DNA from: Celoporthe dispersa
Lineage: Eukaryota > Ascomycota > Sordariomycetes > Diaporthales > Cryphonectriaceae
Direction of reading: 5' to 3'
Length of the DNA stretch: 64,000 bases
NCBI GenBank assembly: GCA_016584495.1
Contig: WAID01000003.1
Location: 5,536,501-5,600,500, forward strand
The notes beneath the pieces are model-generated. The model saw only the letters and a program-made list of their open reading frames with translations, was not told the origin of the DNA and did no database searches. This document shows, one piece after another, positions 46,458 through 56,555 of the stretch. Every line of letters begins with the position of its first letter. Position 1 is the stretch's first letter. The translations under genes and the position numbers were made by a program.

Positions 46458-48674
46458 ATGGACCGGAAGGCGCAGATCTCAACGCCTCTCGAGGCACGCC
46501 CCTCTCTGCTGGATGCTCACAAGCTGCCCTCACATCTGGGTCCAGCGCTCGAGTTCACATCTCGCCGTCTTGCCATGAAGGGCCTGCACGTCACCCTCGT
46601 CGTGGCCCGCAGAGACTATCAGCTTCCAGGCCTTGTTGCCAGGAGCGATGCCATCATACCGACTTATGTTCCCATCACCAACCTCTTGACCCTGCCATCA
46701 CCACCCGACAGCCCTGCATCTCCCGAGGATGTCGTAGCCTGTGGGCCCAGGTTCACCAGCATCAAGTCACTTGTGGTGCGCTCCAGGTCACAGCGGGACA
46801 GGGTGGACTTCAGACAGCCACAGCGGCTGTCCAGAAAGCCATCGCTGGCTTCCTTGCTCGAGGGCCCCAGGCTGAGGCGCGCTGCAACATCAGCCGCTGC
46901 CTCACATGTTCCTCCAAGAACACCAGCCACGCCGGCCACTTCCGTCGCCTCCACGAGCTCCTCCTCTTCTTCTCACCCAGGGTCGGCGGCCTCAGCAGCG
47001 TCCATAGACCCACGGGAGCCCGAGATACGCCTGCTCCATACCACGCCCTTGAACCCCCGGGCCTACAGGCTGGTGGCCGATACTCTAGCCCGCGCGACCC
47101 GCAAGTTCAACCTGACCACACCCCTCACGGCGCATGAGCCGTCCGTCTACGGCATCCCGCCGCTCGTGCTCCACAGCTCGATCCTCCAGAACGAGAGCCT
47201 TCACTCCTCCGAGGGGCTGACGCTCCTGGCGCTGGACCACCTCTACACCTTCAAGGCAGCGCTGGCCCGGTACGCCGCCGCCCGGTGCGAGCTTGGCAGC
47301 CATCTCAGGCTCGAGGACGCCGTGGACGAGCTCAGGCGATATGTCGTGTCGGCCGGCGGGAGGCGGCGGCTCTTGAAGAGCACGTTGGCCTCGGCGTACG
47401 ACTGGTTGGGCCCGGTGAACGAGGCGGCCCTGGGCGAGGTCATGAGGATGTACTCACGAGCCTACGGCGGCGCGACAGAGACGGGCGTGGAGGACGACCT
47501 TGTGAAGAGGGACCACATCCCAGCGCTGGCTGCGACAATGGCCCTCGCCAAGATCGTGAACGAGACCGCCGAGGCCAAGAGGAGGACCGTGGAGCCCTCG
47601 CCTGAGCGCCAGCCTCAGCCTGCTGCGAGGCTGAGCAGGGTGACCATCAAGTCTGTTGCTCATCAGGCGCCGACATTGTCGGTGTTGCCCCGAGCCTCGC
47701 TTCTTCAGAGCCCAAGCGAGTATTCTCCCGCGCCGGTGATGGCCTCGCCCGCGTCGGTCCAGAGCAAGCAGCTCCTCTCGCCCATGTCTGCGCAGAACTG
47801 GATCGCACAGGACTACTCGCCATGGGCAGACGAGGGCATGGTCAACATGCCGGATACTCCTCCCGCAGAGACACCCGCCATGGCCCCTGAGACGAAGGAA
47901 GACGTCGAGAGACCGGTCGGGGAGCTCCTTGTTGTCACCATGGCCAAGGAAGACTTTGCCGGGGACGCCTCCAGTATCGCAGCAGTGTCACAGACATCAT
48001 CACCAAAAACGCCCACAAACCTACCCAGGGCACTGCCACAGACACCCTCTGGGCCAGCTGCTGCTGCTGCTGCTACTACTACTCCTTCTTCTTCCCCCAA
48101 GATCCCTTCCCCACGCAACTCGCCCAAGGCCTCTCCACCCGCCCTGAGGCTCCAGACCAGCTTCCCGACCCCGTTCAAGCCGACATCCCAGCGAAAGAAG
48201 ACGCCCGTGGCACAGACACGACGGCCTACACGCAGGGGGACATCGTTTGACATCCTGCCGCCGGCGGTGCCCGTGTCGCCGACCGAGAAGGACATCCGCA
48301 TCGAGATTGTCATCTCCGACTCAGATGGGGAAGAGGAGGAGGAGGAGGAGGAGGAGGAGGCCAACCTCACCGACTTCGAGGACGCCGATCTCACGGCCAG
48401 ATCGCCGGTCAAGACCCCAGGCGGCTCCATGTGGCTCAACATCGACGACATCCTCAGCAGCTACGACAGGCCTTGGGGGCCCGCCGAGAGGCGCCACCAT
48501 CACAGCCGAAAGAGCTCCTCTGTGTACGAGACGCAGACGCCCGCCGGGGAGCGACATGGCCCCATGACGCCGAACGGGTATGATGATATCTCGCCCATCA
48601 CCAGGGGCGAGTGGGGCTTCCTGATGATAAGTGATCAGTTCCGGACGAGGACGGCTGCCGTGAGCTGTGTGTGA
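46458..48674 (+). CDS. Conserved fungal protein of unknown function (DUF7582-like N-terminal domain)
   Basis: This is a single 738-aa exon with no frame break. The N-terminus (LPSHLGPALEFTSRRLAMKG, then LHVTLVVARRDYQLPG) and a second conserved block (SSILQNESLHSSEGLTLLAL, DHLYTFKAALARYAA, DAVDELRRYVVS, AYDWLGPVNEAALGEVMRMY, SRAYGG) match the pattern I recall for fungal DUF7582 proteins. No function is known to me. A Ser/Thr/Pro-rich insert separates the two blocks (residues ~110-185). The C-terminal half is disordered: Pro-Ser rich, a short Ala/Thr run from CTG/ACT repeats at 48058-48082, and a ten-Glu run from a GAG repeat at 48333-48360. A conserved-looking MWLNIDDILSSYDRPWGP lies near the end. 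The start ATG follows a pyrimidine-rich leader. A scaffold or signalling role is speculation. Confidence 0.8.
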   Translation: MDRKAQISTPLEARPSLLDAHKLPSHLGPALEFTSRRLAMKGLHVTLVVARRDYQLPGLVARSDAIIPTYVPITNLLTLPSPPDSPASPEDVVACGPRFTSIKSLVVRSRSQRDRVDFRQPQRLSRKPSLASLLEGPRLRRAATSAAASHVPPRTPATPATSVASTSSSSSSHPGSAASAASIDPREPEIRLLHTTPLNPRAYRLVADTLARATRKFNLTTPLTAHEPSVYGIPPLVLHSSILQNESLHSSEGLTLLALDHLYTFKAALARYAAARCELGSHLRLEDAVDELRRYVVSAGGRRRLLKSTLASAYDWLGPVNEAALGEVMRMYSRAYGGATETGVEDDLVKRDHIPALAATMALAKIVNETAEAKRRTVEPSPERQPQPAARLSRVTIKSVAHQAPTLSVLPRASLLQSPSEYSPAPVMASPASVQSKQLLSPMSAQNWIAQDYSPWADEGMVNMPDTPPAETPAMAPETKEDVERPVGELLVVTMAKEDFAGDASSIAAVSQTSSPKTPTNLPRALPQTPSGPAAAAAATTTPSSSPKIPSPRNSPKASPPALRLQTSFPTPFKPTSQRKKTPVAQTRRPTRRGTSFDILPPAVPVSPTEKDIRIEIVISDSDGEEEEEEEEEEANLTDFEDADLTARSPVKTPGGSMWLNIDDILSSYDRPWGPAERRHHHSRKSSSVYETQTPAGERHGPMTPNGYDDISPITRGEWGFLMISDQFRTRTAAVSCV

Positions 48675-49600
48675 GGTCAGAGGGAGAATATCTTGTTGTT
48701 CATTGTCAGGTGTGCTGGACTATAGCGACGGGGTTTTGCTTGTGGCTTCTTTGCGGCTTTTTGGTGTATGAGTACTTGAGTATGCTCAATCTTCTTTTCC
48801 TCTTTTTTTTTCTTTCTTCTTCTTCTTCTTCTTCACACCCTCTTCTTCTTGTATAAAAAGCGGCATGGTCATGATCTAGACGACTGCTTAAATTAGCAAA
48901 TAAAATCCCCATATGGCGGGACGGTTTTTTCTTCTTCGATTTTTCATGTATACTATTGTCGTACCAAGCTTTTTGAGTGGGAAAAATAATGTAGCCGCTT
49001 GCGTTTATGGTTTTCGCCTTCTCGAAGTGCTGTTGACTTGCCCTGTTTCCTCCGGCTCAGTCCATCGCTGCGCGTTTTCTACAAGCTTCACACACCCTTT
49101 GAGACCCTCATCATCACTCAGCCTAAGTAAGTAGTTCCCATGTAGCACGGCAGCACAGCTTGCTTGCGTCTGCAACGTAGCTGTTGTCATGGCTACGTCT
49201 GAACAAAACCCCATCCACTGGCACATGAGATAGACCTAGCGCTCGCAGGGCCATTTGATTCGTGTTATTATGCACCTATTTTCACATTCTAGCTGAGGCT
49301 TGGTGTACGTTTGTGGGAAAACGGCTGTAGTATTGACTCACAGAGGCTTACTATCATGGCTTAGTCGTGGACAAAGCTGATGCGCCGACCAACTCCAGCC
49401 TTCGTGCCATTCGGAGGTCATTCAGCCCCGACCCTGCGCCCTGGACTAGCTAGACGAACGGCGTCCACACTCTTGTTGTCGCTCCTGCCTATGCGACCAG
49501 TGCTGATCTGGCCTGTCCGTGGGCAAGAGAGCCACAGCCAGGCGGGCCAGGGGACTCGCTGCGGCACCCCGCAGGTCCGCAAGCTGGCAAGTCGGCATTA
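48675..49600. other. Intergenic region between convergent DUF7582-like and PRCC genes
   Basis: About 930 bp of presumed 3' UTRs. It contains a TTC repeat at 48815-48834 and an AAATAAAA-like polyadenylation patch near 48898. No gene is supportable. Confidence 0.5.
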
Positions 49601-50829
49601 TTATCTGAAACCATATTTTGCGCCAGCCTGCTTCTGCGTAGCCCGGTTCTTTGCGAAGTTCTCTTCCAGTGCGTCCCGCTGCGTCTGGACCTGGTTGACC
49701 AGCTGCTGTAGACTGTGCTTGCCCGGTTTGATGGCCCGGAGCGGGTTGTGTTGCTGGCCCTCCAGTGCACCAGAGGTGCGGAGCTCCTCGTTTTGGCGAT
49801 ACTCCTCGTCCAGGTTGAAGTTGATGACGGACTTGGCCGTGGCTTTGCCGCCGCCTCCACCACGGCCAAATAATTCGCGCCGGGCCACGGGATCCAGATT
49901 GAGATCATCAGCTATTGCATCGAGCGAGTCGGGGGCGGCGCTTGAGGCTGAGAATGGTTGTGTGTAATTGGCGTATTGCGCCGGCTGCGAGTGCATTGAT
50001 GACAAGCCCTCTGGTGGGAACGTGCTGTCGTCCTGGTTTATGAATTCCGGCTCGTACAAGCCGCTGTCTGGTAGTGCGGCCTCAACAGTCGGTGTGTCAT
50101 CCTGAAAGGAGAATAGAGAGACCTTCTTCTTGGCAGGCGCGGCAACCTCTGGACCCGCTGACGATGCCACGGATCTAGAGGGGGTGCACCTCCAGCTGTT
50201 GTGTCTGCTGAGGTCGTCGAAGCTTTGGGGACGGCAGGAGTCTTGACCACATTCTTCTTCCCAGGCTTTCTCGCTACAGAGAGCGGCTTGAACATCATCG
50301 GCTTCCCCACTAACTTGACCTCGTCTGCCGGTTTCTGTCCATCTGGGATAGACGGTTGCGCATGGCCGGGTTCTGTCGCCTTTGGTGGTGGCAGCGTAAA
50401 CCCTGGTCCTCTGGAGGTGTTCGGTCCTGTAGGGCCATCGTTGCCATCATTCCCACCCACAGAAGCAGCTGTGGCTTCCCTACTAAACGCGGCCTCCGAG
50501 CTCGTCTTCAGGTTGATTCCAACCCTTGGCGCAGACTTGCTACCGTTTGCTGGTTTCGATATCGCCTTTGGCGGTGGCAGGAAGGAACTGAAGCCACTGA
50601 ATCTGCTTCCGCCAGTCTTGATTCGTTTCGCTGCGGGCTCGCCGCTCGGTGCAGCATCGTCTATCGTCGAGGCGGAGGGGAGGTTGACGAGGATCTTGCC
50701 TGGGTTCGTCTTGTCGACCAGCTTCTGAAAGGATTTCTTCGCGGGTGGTGCGTCGGTGGTCTTGGCTGCTGTGGTCACCTGGGCGGAATCGTTGTCAGAC
50801 TCTGAGTCGGAGTAGTCTACCAAGCCCAT
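49601..50829 (-). CDS. PRCC-domain nuclear protein
   Basis: The family is related to human PRCC, a nuclear protein linked to pre-mRNA splicing and to the mitotic checkpoint protein MAD2B. The start at 50829 gives MGLVDYSDSESDNDS, the usual acidic beginning. KRIKTGGSRFSGFSSFLPPP is the typical LPPPK region. The C-terminal half has KKKVSLFSFQDD, the DLNLDPVARRELFGRGG segment, a FNLDEEYRQNEEL helix, and an ending LQQLVNQVQTQRDALEENFA then AGAKYGFR. Length is about 409 aa with no intron. The frame breaks at about 50183-50187, where a C5 run should be C6: GGAPP continues as SRSVASSAGPEVAAPA. The 3n+2 total agrees. It is divergent from SIN1 across 376 bp. Confidence 0.82.
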
Positions 50830-51205
50830 CTTGAGGTTTGTTTTAGAGTGGGTGGTGATGGAGGTGCTTGAAGGTTAGTTGAGTGACAAGGTGAGAAAGG
50901 CAGGCAGGTTGGCAGGCAAAGAAACACACAATAGACGTTGTTGCAGGGGGCTTGCACCCTGTACCCCTGGCCGCCCCCGCGCTGGCCAGGGACCCAAGAC
51001 CCACTGGCATGCCACCATGTTGGCTCTGTTCAGTGACTGTCACAACCCTGTTACAGCATCCCCCGTTGTTTGTAGAAGGCCTCCCCCCTCCTCCCAGAAC
51101 TTCTGGCTGGACAGCCACAGTGTCCAGTCCCTCTTCTACATATTGTTGTTCTGTGAACTATCATGTACAGAGACCAATCTGGACTCCCTACGCAGCGGCA
51201 TCACA
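50830..51205. promoter_or_regulatory. Shared divergent promoter of the PRCC gene and SIN1
   Basis: These 376 bp lie between two start codons pointing outward. No TATA box or known motif stands out. The right part, read toward SIN1, contains several ATGs near 51018, 51162 and 51206, so the SIN1 leader is probably short. Confidence 0.4.
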
Positions 51206-53826
51206 ATGTCTGTCATACAAGTTGAAGAGTATGTACACCTCGATGCACCAAGGGACTGCTGACATGTGAACGCGTACTGACCACAGCTCTCCAGTCTGGT
51301 ATCCTACCAGCTCAGGGCCAGCTACCTCACCGAGGTTGCCGATGGTGTAGGCGAACGGCTGATCACGCTCAACGAGAACTTCCTGAGCTCAGCTCCCTTC
51401 AAAGCCGCAGGATGGCGAGCCAACCCTTCCCTGATCAAGCGGACACACTCTCCAGAGATCCCCGCCGCCGTTCCCTCCGAATACTTTCAGGCCCCCCGCC
51501 GGCTGGGCCTGACTCTCGAGGATGAGCCAGAGGAAGGTGGAATGCTCACAGCAGGAGGCAATGATACTCTTGGTCCTGGCCTCGCAACCAAGAGGAAGCG
51601 GCGCCGGGAGCAGATGGAAGAGGAGGACAGCAGCGACCTGAGCGACGAGAGCGACGAGGAGACGGAGAGGGCTGCTCAACAGATAAAGTTTGCGAAGATG
51701 CCCCTCCGAAACCGTTCTGGTTCTTCACCGTTGCAATCATCCACGTTGCGACAGGCAACCTCTGCCAGTTCCCCGACCCCCGCCGCGGCGGGGCTCACAG
51801 TCTGCGCTGGAGACGGTCAAAGAGCGGGCGAGACGTGACACTGTAACCAGCAGCGAGATATCATCGGAGAACGAGTTGGAGGCTGGCGGGTATCAGAGGC
51901 ACAGAGATGCCGCCCGTGCTGCGGCAAAGGCTGTGCGCATACAGACCAACCTGAATAAGTCGGAGCCTGCTGTGGGCGTCAACAGGCAGCACAGCGATCT
52001 TCTCGAGGAGGAGGAAGATTCAGACGCATCCGATATGTCGTCAGCCTTTAACGAGAGTATCGAGTCTACGACCATGCTGGCTGGAGACCTGGAGAAACCA
52101 CCGCTGGCAAACATGTCACCTTCGCACCAGCTCGTCGGAACGCCACCGCGGGAGTTCAGGCGGCAGTCGACCATCCGGAGGTCACAGATGCCACCTCCCA
52201 CGCAGGTCATTGGTGATCTCCCCCCGAGGAGGCCGACGAGCACTATCCGGCCTGTCAGCATGATCAAGCCCAAGAGCTTGATATCTGAAGCTCTCAATGC
52301 CAAGAAGACCAAGCCCGCCACACCGTTCGAGGGCTTTGCGGCACTCTCCGGGAAGGGCGAGTCCAGCCCGCTCATGATCCGCATCTACAGTCCGTTCTCT
52401 AAGCAGCCGTATAAGCCATTCGAGGTGCTCATCCGCAGGATCACACGCGATGACAATGCTGCGGACCGCCCCGTCAACGTGGCTGACCTCATCGGTCTCG
52501 CCCTCTGGCGGTACAACGAGGACAAGTGTGAGCCGCCTCTGCCCAGCGACAAGCTCAACCTGAACTGGTGGACGCTGAGGATGGTCGAGGAGGGTGGTGA
52601 GGTGGACGACGACTTCCCTCCCCTGGAGCGCACCAAGCCACTCTCGCAGTTCGTCACCACGTCCAACAACAAGAATGAGGGCGCGCGGCCGACAGCCGCC
52701 ATGCCTAGGATCGGCAGGGGCAGGGCCAACACCAAGATCTACGACGACTTTGCCCTCGTCCCAGCCTCCGCCTCCGAATTCGAGGCCAACAAGGTCTTGA
52801 CTCCACAGTTCTCTGAAGAGGTTGCTGCCGAGACACCCAACGAAGAGGACCCTCCTCACCCTAACACGGCGGTGCTGGACGCCGCAACGGCGCCACCACC
52901 GCTCGCGCCGAGCACCGGCCGTCACAATCCTGTGCTCAATACGGTGTACCGCCCTGGCGCGAACATGCTCGACATACCACGGCCACCGGCCACCACGAAC
53001 AACACCTCCAGAGGTCAGCACAAGTTCCTGCGCATCCACATCCAGACGCCAGAGGCCCCTCCGGGACAGATGGTGACGGTGGACGTCACGACGGATATGT
53101 ACATCGAGGAAGTGCTAGAGCTCGTCTGCCGCAAGCGCAACCTCGACAAGAACTTTCACATCCTCAAGATCCCCAACTCCGGGGCGGTGGCCCTGCTGGA
53201 CCGGCCCGTGTCGGCCATCGGTGCCATGCAGGATCTCGAGCTGCACAAGAGGCGCTTTGGCGACCCGACGCTCAGCCAGTCCCCAGTTGGGCACTCACCT
53301 GCGGCACGGCTGCTGTTCTCCGAGATGGGCGTGGTAGGAAAGAAGGCCTCCAAAACCAAGGGGATCCACCCGCTGGCCAAGGAGGCAATGGCGCAGGAGG
53401 AGCTGAACAGAAACAGCAACTACAGGCGGTACATTGTGTGGCGCAAACAGACGATGCGGTTTGCGGGGTTAAACGAGCGCCTGTTCGTCATTGATGGCGA
53501 GTACATACACATCATCCCATCGTCCAACGGAAAAGCCGTGACGGACAGCAGCAGCAAGACCACGACGGTGCACTTTAGCAACGTCATCGGGTGCAAACTG
53601 TCGAGACGGCACCCTTCGCAGTTTAAGGTATGTGGTGATGTTTTACCTCCCCCCCCCCGGCCCCTTACCTACAAGCCCTGAACATTTCTTTTCTCTAACA
53701 GTCAACCTCCAGTTCGTCATCTACCGGGAGAATGAGTCCAAGAGATATGACTTTGAGGCAAAGAACTCGGACGAGGCTGCTGATATTGTGACGACGGTCA
53801 AGAAAGGAATTCCTCCAAACCAGTGA
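51206..53826 (+). CDS. SIN1: TORC2 subunit Sin1/Avo1 (CRIM and PH domains)
   Basis: Sin1 is the TORC2 subunit that recruits AGC-kinase substrates and binds membranes. Exons are 51206-51228, 51295-53627 and 53713-53826, about 822 aa. The first residues MSVIQVEED are followed by LVSYQLRASYLTEVADGVGE, typical of fungal Sin1. The CRIM domain covers ~346-463 (PFEGFAALSGKGESSPLMIR .. NLNWWTLRMVEEGGEVDDDF). A Ras-binding-like ubiquitin fold covers ~583-656 (KFLRIHIQTPEA). The PH domain starts ~716 (YRRYIVWRKQTMRFAGLNER) and finishes in exon 3 (FVIYRENESKRYDFEAKNSD). Both introns appear to use the second AG: the first AG is only a few bases from the branch site (CTGACCACAG, CTAACAG) and would break the frame. 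One frame break lies at about 51777-51796 in CCCCC..GGGG: SSPTPAA must continue in the frame reading GSQSALETVKERARRD. Confidence 0.92.
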
Positions 53827-55256
53827 GGGGCGATGGAAAGAGGAAAAGAGGTGACCCAGTGCGGACATTCTGGCAGCGACCTTGAGGTCTGGACCGCATG
53901 TTGTAAGAATAAGCTTTGGTTTTCTTCCTCTCGAACCACGTCGTCGAGATCTTGGCGCCGCGAAATATTCCTCGTCTTAGAACACCACCGCCGCATCCAG
54001 ACACACGATGCGACGGCCCAATGCAGCCTGCGCATGTTACACGTCACTCTGTCGGTTCCTGCACAGGACAGAAAAGATGGGGGTGGGGGGTTGGTGCAGT
54101 CGCACGACGGAGTTTTGATGTAACTTCCCGTCTGCGGGCGACAGGATGTGTCCAGGATGATTTGTCCCAGTGACTCTACTTGTCTAAGCTTTTTGGTCTT
54201 GTCACCGCCAGGCCTAAGTATGTCGCACGCTGCCTTGGACAGGTGGGACGGAACTTGGATCAGCGGCGGGCGAATCCATATTGGGCAGCTCGGGGAAATA
54301 ACGATAGTCGGTGTCCGTCCGGCGCGCCCGGACGGCCAAGCACGGCTTGGGCGGCATTCAGAGGTTGAGCACTTGTCAGCCACGAACCCACAGGCCTGTC
54401 AGGTATCGGATAGCCAATAAGCGGTATTTGGCCCCCATGCTGAGAGGCAAAGCCTCGCGTGTTGATTGTCTGAGGAAAGGTCGGCGATTCTCGTGGTCAT
54501 AGCCCCCGGTGTGTGTGTCATTTTGACATTTGGCACAGTACATACAGCGAATCTCTTCAGTCCCTCTTCTATTTCGCTGCAGATCATCCTTTCATACCAC
54601 AATACAATAGCAGCCCACCTCCCCTTTTTTTTCTTTCTTTCCGGGTCAGTGCAAAGCAGGATTCGCCCATGGGAACACACAACACACACACCCTGTACAA
54701 ACCACACAGCCTAGCCTGGTCGCTGAGCCACAGCCGTGTGTGCATGTATGTATGTCTGGCTGCCTTGTTTGCTCTAAGGATGCAACCCCAGATCTCAATG
54801 TCCCGGGACGGGATTGAACCACCTTGCAGATCGCCCACCCACCCATGACGGCGAGATTTTTGTGTTTGTACTCTCAGCGGCAGGAATCCACCGTGCATTA
54901 CTTGAAACAGCCCATCTTGCCAAGGGGTCCTTCCTCCTCCTCCTCCTCCTCCCTCCCTCCCTTGCGACATGTCGCCTGCACGGCAGTTTTCTTTTTTATT
55001 GACCTTCCTTTGCTTTGCATTACCATGTGGAGCCCCCTCTCTCTCTCCGGTCCCATGGGATCGACATTGAGGACCCTTCGAGGTACAAAAAGGGCATGCG
55101 AACCCCTATCGGGCGTGCCCGTTCCTTGATAGATGCCGAGAATAAAAAAGGAATAAAAGACGTTGAACAACATACCTCTATCTATCTTCTTGTTCTTGGG
55201 TTTTTGGTATAGAATAAATCCAATATAAAACAAAGACAAACTACGCTCATCCCAAA
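53827..55256. other. Intergenic region between SIN1 and the Ser/Ala-rich protein gene
   Basis: About 1.4 kb. It should contain the SIN1 3' UTR and a promoter with pyrimidine-rich repeats (TCC run at 54929-54950). A tRNA T-arm-like GGGATTGAACC at 54811-54821 (complement) was examined and rejected. No gene is supportable. Confidence 0.5.
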
Positions 55257-55981
55257 ATGCGCCCATCCACCGTCCTCCCTCGCCCTCGTGGCCGTGGTCT
55301 CGGTAAGTTCCGCTCACTCATTTACTCAGTTTCTGTTCGCAAGAAAAAGAAGAAAAAAAACAAGAAGAAACACACACACACACACACAGCGCCTCAGACG
55401 ATTTTCCTCTCTCCCTCTCCCTCCCTCCCCCCCTAGCTGACCTTCCCTTTTACCCCCAAAAATTCTAGGCCCAAGACTTCGCCGACGTAACCGCCACCGA
55501 ATCCGCCGACGCAAGCGGCATGTTGGAGACCGCCACCGACGACAGCCTCTCCTCAGCCGAAAACCGTCTCTCCTCCGCCGTGGGCGCGGCGACCTCCGCA
55601 GCCGCCTCCGTCGCCTCCGAATTCACCTCGGACCACAACCTGAGCATAACTTCTTCCATCGGCGCCGACATCTCCAGCCGCCTGTCGGACCTCAGCTCCA
55701 ACATCGCCAGCGTGACGAGCGACGCCGGCAGCCGCGCGAGCTCCATCAGCTCCGTGCTCGCCACCGCCACGGGCAGCATCGCCAGCAGCCTCAGCTCGGA
55801 GCTCAGCGGGCTCACGAGCTCGCTCAGCGCCCGCGTCAGCTCGCTGCGGAACTCGGGGAGCGCTACCGGGGCCGGGTCTGCCGCCACCGCGACTGCCACG
55901 AGCAACCCGGCGCCGGTCAGGACGGCGGCTGTGGGCATCGGTGCGCTGTTTGGTGGTGCGGCTGTCCTTGCCAACATGTAG
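55257..55981 (+). CDS. Small secreted Ser/Ala-rich protein, probably GPI-anchored
   Basis: Exon 1 is 55257-55302 and exon 2 is 55469-55981, joined by a 166-bp intron (GTAAGT..TTCTAG) carrying a CA repeat. Exon 2 begins AQDFADVTATESADASGM. It continues with about 130 residues dominated by Ser, Ala, Thr and Leu in a loosely heptad pattern (SSRLSDLSSNIASVTSDAGS). It ends in a hydrophobic TAAVGIGALFGGAAVLANM, which looks like a GPI-attachment signal. Exon 1 encodes a signal peptide only if one base is removed: MRPSTV then SLALVAVVS in the next frame. As sequenced, exon 1 has 46 nt where 45 are needed, so a one-base insertion near 55270-55276 is likely. The total is about 185 aa. It resembles cell-wall or surface mannoprotein types, but I cannot name a family. 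Confidence 0.7.
55371..55388. repeat. (CA)9 microsatellite in an intron
   Basis: Nine CA units lie within the 166-bp intron of the small secreted-protein gene. Confidence 0.9.
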
Positions 55982-56555
55982 AGAGACTGTGAGGGAAAAG
56001 AGGGAGGCTGAAGGCTGGAAAGGACGGTTTTGTCTTTCTTTTGAGAGAATCTAGATGTTATGGCAAAGGGGGACCCAAGGGCTGGAAATACCTGGGCATA
56101 CCCACTTACTTATCACTCGTTCAGTGGCTCATCATGGCGAGGCGTTAGTTGTTTCAAAATATTATGAAGAAAGAAGACAAGAAAGACGTTTGCATAACTT
56201 ATCGTCCGGAGTTCGTGTCGTGGTGACGCTGACTGCGACCTGGGTTGACGACAATATAGACACCCCAAGGACTTGAAATAAACCCGAGAACGATCATATA
56301 GAGAATCGGTTTTGGTATTCGTGAATAACGATAACGTTGTGCCACTGGGACGTCATATGTGACTGCTGATCCACGCTGTCCCCTTCGGCACCAAGAATTC
56401 ACACAATCTAGCAAAGAACAAACCACCTTGAGTACCCTGTTCCGACCCGAGTCATAACTCATGCAACCGAGGTGAGGCTGCCCACATTAGTACACACATG
56501 TGCAACGCAGAACCTGAGGTCTGCAGGCCCCATGGTGCTCAGCCAACGGTCAGCA
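55982..56555. other. Intergenic region between convergent Ser/Ala-rich gene and SMC3
   Basis: 574 bp of presumed 3' UTRs of two convergent genes. Nothing else was recognised. Confidence 0.5.

Noticed and set aside
54806..54850. tRNA-like T-arm (complement of GGGATTGAACC)
   Set aside because: No matching acceptor stem or D-arm within 70-120 bases on the minus strand; not foldable as a cloverleaf by eye.
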